A DNA stretch of 17,856 bases, taken from positions 1-17,856 of the forward strand of contig JAKSDN010000559.1 of assembly GCA_022360075.1 (NCBI GenBank). The letters run 5' to 3'. This DNA comes from Kiloniellales bacterium. GTDB lineage: Bacteria; Pseudomonadota; Alphaproteobacteria; Kiloniellales; JAKSDN01. A model generated the notes under the pieces. The model was given only the letters and a program-made list of their open reading frames with translations, was not told where the DNA came from and ran no database searches. Each line of letters opens with the position of its first letter. Position 1 is the stretch's first letter. A program made the translations under genes and the position numbers. This document shows, one piece after another, positions 14,258 to 17,856 of this stretch.

Positions 14258-14289
14258 TCTTCCGGCAGTATTCGTGATTCTTCCGGCAG
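14258..14289 (-). promoter_or_regulatory. Two direct repeats CTGCCGGAAGA at 21-bp period, candidate AraC-family binding site
   Basis: On the minus strand CTGCCGGAAGA occurs at 14289-14279 and again at 14268-14258, exactly 21 bp apart (two helical turns), and the flanking bases are also partly alike. They lie 8 bases past the stop of the AraC-type gene and ~145 bases before the start of the small gene. Direct half sites at about 21 bp are the classic AraC arrangement, so this may be how the adjacent regulator controls the small protein and the protease. Confidence 0.4.
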
Positions 14290-14296
14290 GAGTCCA

Positions 14297-14662
14297 CTAC
14301 CGCGGCCGAACCGCCTTTTTGTAGGCAAGTGGCGTCAGGCCCATGCAGCGCTGAAACGCACGCTCGAAAGTCCTCAAGTCCTGGAAACCGACCGCCAGGG
14401 CGATGCAGGTGATGGAGCAATCTTCCGCTTTCATCATCTCGGCCGCACGCCGGACGCGGGAGCGGCTTATCCAATCCCGGAAGCATATCCCCGTCTTGCG
14501 GCGGAAGAAGGCGGAGAAGTACTTCTCCTCGAGGCCGGCGATGCGGGCTGCCGTTCCGAGCGAGAGGTCCTCGTCCAGGTGCTGATCTACGTGCTCTTTG
14601 ACTCTTTGCAGGCGGGGGTAGTAGGCGAAGACCGCCGCGGGGGCCTCCTCGGTATCGATCAT
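14297..14662 (-). CDS. Short AraC-family regulator (DNA-binding domain only, 121 aa)
   Basis: The protein MIDTEEAPAAVFAYYP... consists of an N-terminal helix and the double helix-turn-helix of AraC/XylS proteins. HTH1 is at ~34-66 (LSLGTAARIAGLEEKYFS, AFFRRKTGICFRDWI). HTH2 is at ~82-115 (CIALAVGFQDLRTFERAFQR, GLTPLAYKK) and fits the family signature. No ligand-binding domain precedes it, so it may be a constitutive or partner-dependent regulator, as in MarA/SoxS. The frame extends upstream to 14812, but the extension (QATRQIECIKGHKQQ...) is not protein-like. ATG 14662 has GGGAGG at good spacing, which decides the start. It reads toward the protease pair and away from the hydroxyproline genes, so it could control either. 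An AraC-family regulator (LhpR) controls hydroxyproline use in Pseudomonas, but that protein is longer. Confidence 0.83.
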   Translation of the reverse strand: MIDTEEAPAAVFAYYPRLQRVKEHVDQHLDEDLSLGTAARIAGLEEKYFSAFFRRKTGICFRDWISRSRVRRAAEMMKAEDCSITCIALAVGFQDLRTFERAFQRCMGLTPLAYKKAVRPR

Positions 14663-15024
14663 CGGGTCCTCCCTGCGTCGCGGCGGCGCCGGTCCAACGG
14701 CGCTTACCGGAACTTTCGGTCGTCCCTTCACGATCTGAGTCGACGGCGCTTGTTGTTTGTGGCCCTTGATGCACTCGATTTGCCGAGTTGCCTGGCACCA
14801 TCGAAGGCGCACGATCTCGTCGGTCGAGCGCTTCTACGGTGGAGCGCGGCCGACTTTGCCTCGCTCTGGGAATCTAGCACGATAACCCGACCCGCCGTGT
14901 GAGAAATCACACGGAATCCGTTGGGATCCGGGCGAGCGCGGCGACCATGGCCAGGGCCGGCGACACTGGATAAGGTCGGCGCCGAACGATCGGGAACGGT
15001 CGCAGCAAGAGAAACGAGGGGGCC
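14663..15024. other. 362-base divergent intergenic region between the AraC-type regulator and the dehydratase
   Basis: No reading frame looks like a real protein; a long minus-strand frame that passes through is the antisense shadow of the dehydratase. The segment must hold promoters for both directions. I see a perfect palindrome (14895-14914) and no clear consensus -35/-10 pair. The ribosome site GAGGGGG lies just before the dehydratase ATG. Confidence 0.6.
14895..14914. promoter_or_regulatory. Perfect inverted repeat CCGTGTGA-GAAA-TCACACGG, candidate operator
   Basis: Two 8-bp arms pair perfectly around GAAA, 111 bases upstream of the dehydratase start. TGTGA...TCACA is the half-site arrangement of the CRP/FNR superfamily, but the spacer here is 4 (as for FNR-type) and not 6 (as for CRP). 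A GntR- or IclR-type operator is also possible. The left arm and loop also contain the same TGTGAGA heptamer found three times at 10200-10228. Confidence 0.45.
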
Positions 15025-16128
15025 ATGAAAATCACCAAGATCGAAGCCTTTCAGATCGACTTGCCGCTTCATGAGGGCAGCTACAACTGGTCCGGCGGCA
15101 AATCGGTGCAGGTCTTCGACAGCACGGTCCTGCGGATCGAGACCGATAGCGGCCTGGCCGGTCACGGCGAGATCTGCCCGCTCGGCCCCTTCTACCTGCC
15201 CTCCTACGCCGCCGGCGCGCGCACCGGCATCGCCGAGCTGGCGCCGCAGCTCCTGGGCGAGGACCCGACCGCCATCGACGGGCTGAACCGGCTCATGGAC
15301 CGCGCCATGAAGGGCCATCCCTACGTCAAGTCGGCGATCGACATGGCCTGCTGGGATCTCTTGGGCCAGGCGACCGGACAGCCGGTCTGCACACTGCTCG
15401 GGGGCCGCGACGGCGAGTCGGTGCAGCTCTACCGGGCGATCTCCCAGGAGGCGCCGGCGGCCATGGCCGCCCGGGTCGCCCAGTATCGCGCGGAAGGCTA
15501 CCGGCGCTTCCAGCTCAAGGTCGGCGGCGGGGTCGAAGACGACATTGCCCGCATCCATGCCGTGGCGGCAACGCTGGAGCCGGGAGACATCCTGATCGCC
15601 GACGCCAACACCGGCTGGCTGCCGCACGAGGCCATGCGGGTGGTGCGCGCGGTGCGCGATCTCGATGTCTACATCGAGCAGCCTTGCCTGAGCTACGAGG
15701 AGTGCCTGGGCATCCGGCGGGCGACCGATCACCCCTTCGTCCTCGACGAGTCGATGGACGGCGTCGGGATGCTGCTGCGCGGCCACGCCGAGCGCGCCAT
15801 GGACGTGGTCAACATCAAGATCAGCAAGCTGGGCGGCCTGACCCGTGCGCGCCAGGCGCGCGATCTCTGCGTCACGCTGGGCATCGCGCTCACCATCGAG
15901 GACTCCTGGGGGGGCGATATCGTCACCGCCGCCATCGCCCACCTGGCCCACTCGACGCCCGAGCCCTTCCGCTTCACCGCGACCGATTTCAACAGCTACG
16001 TGACCAAGAGCATCGCCGAGGGAGCCCCGGCGCGGCAGGAGGGCACGATGGCGGCCTCGCGCGAGCCCGGCCTGGGCATCACGCCGCGCGCCGAGCTCTT
16101 GGGCGATCCCGTCATCAGTGTATCTTGA
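15025..16128 (+). CDS. Enolase-superfamily cis-3-hydroxy-L-proline dehydratase-like enzyme
   Basis: 367 residues, complete, of the mandelate racemase/muconate lactonising group. Acid/base lysines are K165 (FQLKVGG) and K265 (VVNIKISK); metal ligands are D193 (IADANTGW), E218 (IEQPC) and D241 (LDES). Two lysines on opposite faces with this MACWDLLGQATG / YIEQPC / IKISKLGGLTRARQARD / IEDSWGGD pattern match cis-3-hydroxy-L-proline dehydratases (to delta1-pyrroline-2-carboxylate), from memory of the family; 4-hydroxyproline-betaine epimerase is the main alternative. The neighbouring pyrroline-4-hydroxy-2-carboxylate deaminase-like gene supports a hydroxyproline role. The ATG at 15025 has GAGGGGG a few bases upstream. 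The next gene starts 106 bases after its stop; they are probably one operon. Cytoplasmic, no signal peptide. Confidence 0.82.
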   Translation: MKITKIEAFQIDLPLHEGSYNWSGGKSVQVFDSTVLRIETDSGLAGHGEICPLGPFYLPSYAAGARTGIAELAPQLLGEDPTAIDGLNRLMDRAMKGHPYVKSAIDMACWDLLGQATGQPVCTLLGGRDGESVQLYRAISQEAPAAMAARVAQYRAEGYRRFQLKVGGGVEDDIARIHAVAATLEPGDILIADANTGWLPHEAMRVVRAVRDLDVYIEQPCLSYEECLGIRRATDHPFVLDESMDGVGMLLRGHAERAMDVVNIKISKLGGLTRARQARDLCVTLGIALTIEDSWGGDIVTAAIAHLAHSTPEPFRFTATDFNSYVTKSIAEGAPARQEGTMAASREPGLGITPRAELLGDPVISVS

Positions 16129-16234
16129 TGCGGTCGGATCCGGCCGTTGAACGCTCAAGACCGCCGCCCTATAAAGCAAAGAGAAGCGGCCGCGCCGGAA
16201 GGCATGCCGGCGCAACCACAGGGAGTGTCAAAGT

Positions 16235-17143
16235 ATGGCCAGAGATGTAAAATGGGCCGGGGTCTTCCCGGCGGTGACGACGCAATTCCGCGCCGACCAG
16301 TCGCTCGACTTGGAAGCGACGGCGGCACACATCCGGATCCTGATGGATTCCGGGGTCCATGGGCTGATCATGCTCGGCACGGTCGGCGAGAACACGGCGC
16401 TGGAGCCCGAGGAGAAGCGCGCGGTCCTGCGCATGGCGATCGAGACCGTGGACAAGAAGATCCCGGTCCTGAGCGGCGTCGCGGAATGCTCGACCGCCAT
16501 GGCCTGCCGCTTCGCGGCCGACGGCGAAGCGCTCGGCCTCGACGGCCTGATGGCGCTGCCGGCGATGGTCTACAAGTCGGACGCGCGCGAGACGCTCAAC
16601 CACTTTCGCACCGTGGCGCGGGCCAGCGGCCTGCCGATCATGATCTACAACAACCCGGTCTCCTACGGCGTCGATCTCAGCGCCGATATGCTCGCCGCGC
16701 TGGCCGACGAGCCGACGCTGGTGGCGATCAAGGAGTCCTCCGATGACCCGCGCCGCCTGACCGACATCGTCAATCGCTGCGGCGACCGCTACATCCTGTT
16801 CAGTGGCGTCGACGACCTGGTGCTCGAGTCCGTTCTGCTGGGCGCGGTCGGCTGGGTCGCCGGCATGGTCAACGCCTTCCCGGCCGAAAGCCTGCGGCTC
16901 TGGGACCTGGCCGTCGCCGGCAAGTGGGAGCAGGCCCGCACGCTCTACCGCTGGTTCACGCCCCTGCTGCACCTCGATACCGACGTGAAGCTGGTCCAGT
17001 ACATCAAGCTCGCCCAGGCCATGGCCGGCCTCGGCAGCGAGACCGTGCGTCACCCGCGCATGATCCTGGAGGGTGCGGAGCGCGAACGGGTCCAGGCCCT
17101 GATTCAGGAGGCGCTGGATTCGCGGGCGAAGCAGGCGGCGTAG
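16235..17143 (+). CDS. lhpC: DapA-family delta1-pyrroline-4-hydroxy-2-carboxylate deaminase-like enzyme (LhpC/HypD type)
   Basis: 302 residues, full length for the dihydrodipicolinate synthase/NAL family. Schiff-base Lys166 is in VAIKESS, the proton-relay Tyr138 in MIYNNP, and the substrate-carboxylate loop is GTVGEN at 48-53. The start VKWAGVFPAVTTQF ... LDLEATAAHI, the middle GVHGLIMLGTVGENTAL and the end LLHLDTDVKLVQYIKLAQAM fit the pyrroline-4-hydroxy-2-carboxylate deaminase of hydroxyproline catabolism, which yields alpha-ketoglutarate semialdehyde. The substrate is inferred from resemblance and from the neighbouring dehydratase. The ATG at 16235 is preceded by GGGAG at about 9 bases. 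A REP-like pair lies downstream and separates it from a convergent gene. Confidence 0.85.
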   Translation: MARDVKWAGVFPAVTTQFRADQSLDLEATAAHIRILMDSGVHGLIMLGTVGENTALEPEEKRAVLRMAIETVDKKIPVLSGVAECSTAMACRFAADGEALGLDGLMALPAMVYKSDARETLNHFRTVARASGLPIMIYNNPVSYGVDLSADMLAALADEPTLVAIKESSDDPRRLTDIVNRCGDRYILFSGVDDLVLESVLLGAVGWVAGMVNAFPAESLRLWDLAVAGKWEQARTLYRWFTPLLHLDTDVKLVQYIKLAQAMAGLGSETVRHPRMILEGAERERVQALIQEALDSRAKQAA

Positions 17144-17192
17144 GCAGCCTGCAGTCTTTGGGATCGCAAACTCGCTCATTGAACCTATTCAG

Positions 17193-17277
17193 TGTCACCC
17201 TCGGGCTTGACCCGAGGGTCCATTGAAGTCCGAGACCCCGACTACGATGGATTGCCGGGTCAAGCCCGGCAATGACA
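17193..17277. repeat. Two inverted REP-like palindromes (BIME-like pair) between convergent genes
   Basis: Unit 1 is 17193-17222 and unit 2 is 17248-17277, facing opposite ways with a 25-base spacer. In one orientation each reads TGTCA, four variable bases, the core CGGGCTTGACCCG, four variable bases, TCCA. The variable arms differ between units (CCCT/AGGG versus TTGC/GCAA) but each pairs perfectly, so each forms an 8-bp stem with the loop CTTGA or TCAAG. This is typical of a widespread alphaproteobacterial intergenic palindrome. It may also help to end transcription from both convergent genes. Confidence 0.82.
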
Positions 17278-17312
17278 GTTCGGGTGGCTGTGGGTTTGGC
17301 GAACCGGAGGCC

Positions 17313-17856
17313 CTAAACGCCGGCCAAAGCCCCCTCAACGGCCGCGATCACCGCGAGGAAACCCTCGACCGTCCAGGCCGCTCGGCCGACGAAGACGCCG
17401 TCGACGTGCGCCTGGCGCGCGAAGTCGACGCAGTTCCGCGCATCGACACTGCCGCCGTAGAGGACCGGCACAGGCTCCGACCAGCCGAGGCCTGCGACAA
17501 TCTCCTTGATGTGCTTCTGCATCGCCTCCGCGTATGAGGGTTCCGCCGGCGCGCCACCGTCACCGATAGCCCAAACCGGCTCGTAGGCCAGCAACAGCTC
17601 TCCGCTCGCGAGAGGCTCGACCTCCCGCAGCGCCATTGTGACTTGCCGGCTCAGCACCGCCTGCGCTTGACCGGCCGCCTTCTCCTCGGCCGTCTCGCCC
17701 ACGCAAATCAGCGGCCGCAAGCCGTGGCGCAGCGCCGCGCGGACTTTCAGGTTCACCGTTTCATCAGTCTCGCCGCAGTCGCGCCGCCGCTCCGAATGGC
17801 CGAGCTCGACCATCACCGCGCCGCAGTCGCGCAGCATCGGGGCCGAGATCTCGCCG
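17313..17856 (-). CDS. tpiA: Triosephosphate isomerase family protein (partial, 5' end outside the window)
   Basis: The frame is open to the right edge, where it reads ...GEISAP-MLRDCGAVMVELGHSERR, so the true start and the first ~70-80 residues (including the catalytic Lys and Asn) lie outside. The visible part holds the catalytic His in GHSERR, the catalytic Glu in AYEPVWAIGDG, and VLYGGSVDARN and GVFVGRAAW, the phosphate-binding motifs. Ordinary isomerases convert dihydroxyacetone phosphate and glyceraldehyde 3-phosphate. Features such as VELGHSERR, CGETDETVNLKVRAALRHGL and GETAEEKAAG resemble second copies found with erythritol or other sugar pathways in Rhizobiales, so it may be a paralogue with another isomerase substrate; this is a weak guess. 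It is convergent with the deaminase gene. Confidence 0.9.
   Translation of the reverse strand, partial: GEISAPMLRDCGAVMVELGHSERRRDCGETDETVNLKVRAALRHGLRPLICVGETAEEKAAGQAQAVLSRQVTMALREVEPLASGELLLAYEPVWAIGDGGAPAEPSYAEAMQKHIKEIVAGLGWSEPVPVLYGGSVDARNCVDFARQAHVDGVFVGRAAWTVEGFLAVIAAVEGALAGV

Noticed and set aside
14663..14812. N-terminal extension of the AraC-type protein
   Set aside because: The sequence is not protein-like, and the ATG at 14662 has a strong ribosome site.
14728..16215. Minus-strand 495-codon open frame
   Set aside because: It is antisense to the dehydratase, which has all its catalytic residues, and composition (His, Arg, Ala, Gly) is that of a GC-rich shadow.
16169..17179. Minus-strand 336-codon open frame
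   Set aside because: Antisense shadow of the DapA-family gene.

Overview
The window is GC-rich DNA (roughly two thirds G+C by eye), densely coded and mostly on the minus strand. It looks like an alphaproteobacterium, perhaps of the Rhodospirillales type. The reasons are the composition, the hydroxyproline-catabolism gene pair and a palindromic repeat built on CGGGCTTGACCCG, which I recognise as common between alphaproteobacterial genes. This placement is inference; there is no rRNA or other marker gene here. I see no tRNA, transposase, integrase or CRISPR array.

Region 1 (1-9662, minus strand) is most of one operon for an extracellular-type contractile injection system (eCIS, the Afp/PVC family of phage-tail-like particles). 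In transcription order it encodes: a long tail sheath, the inner tube, a Cys-containing protein resembling T4 gp26/gp51 baseplate-hub assembly factors, a Pro/Glu-rich disordered protein with conserved-looking ends, a Pvc16/Afp16-like cap protein (DUF4255) with Ig-like extensions, an Afp15-like AAA+ ATPase, a small protein of 89 residues, a CIS tube-initiator protein, a separate LysM-like protein, and the start of a VgrG/gpD-like spike protein that leaves the window at base 1. Genes abut or overlap (four-base ATGA overlaps at 5890, 3698 and 329), so the whole is probably one translationally coupled transcript. The gp25-like protein, gp6-like baseplate wedge, tape measure and fibre are not seen and would be expected beyond the left edge.

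Region 2 (9663-10419) is a 757-base gap upstream of the sheath with no convincing gene. It carries three copies of TGTGAGA at exact 11-bp spacing, the layout recognised by OmpR/PhoB-type response regulators, and a 15-bp palindrome.

Region 3 (10420-14662, minus strand) holds a RutD-like alpha/beta hydrolase, a large metzincin-like metalloprotease, a small protein that appears to share the protease's N-terminal domain, and a short AraC-type regulator. The protease has no visible signal peptide. It carries HETGH...D, a Cys-rich Met-turn region, five 50-residue tandem repeats resembling bacterial tandem repeat domain 1, and a C-terminal array of six Gly-x-Gly-Glu-Ala-Ser-Phe units. It is the most unusual protein here and a reasonable candidate for a self-delivered or CIS-delivered enzyme, though that link is inference. 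A pair of direct repeats at 21-bp spacing between the regulator and the protease pair looks like an AraC-family site.

Region 4 (14663-17856) has a plus-strand pair: a cis-3-hydroxyproline dehydratase-like enolase-superfamily enzyme and a DapA-family enzyme very like pyrroline-4-hydroxy-2-carboxylate deaminase. These are hydroxyproline catabolism genes, preceded by a perfect palindrome. A two-unit inverted REP-like element separates them from a convergent triosephosphate isomerase gene that is cut by the right edge.
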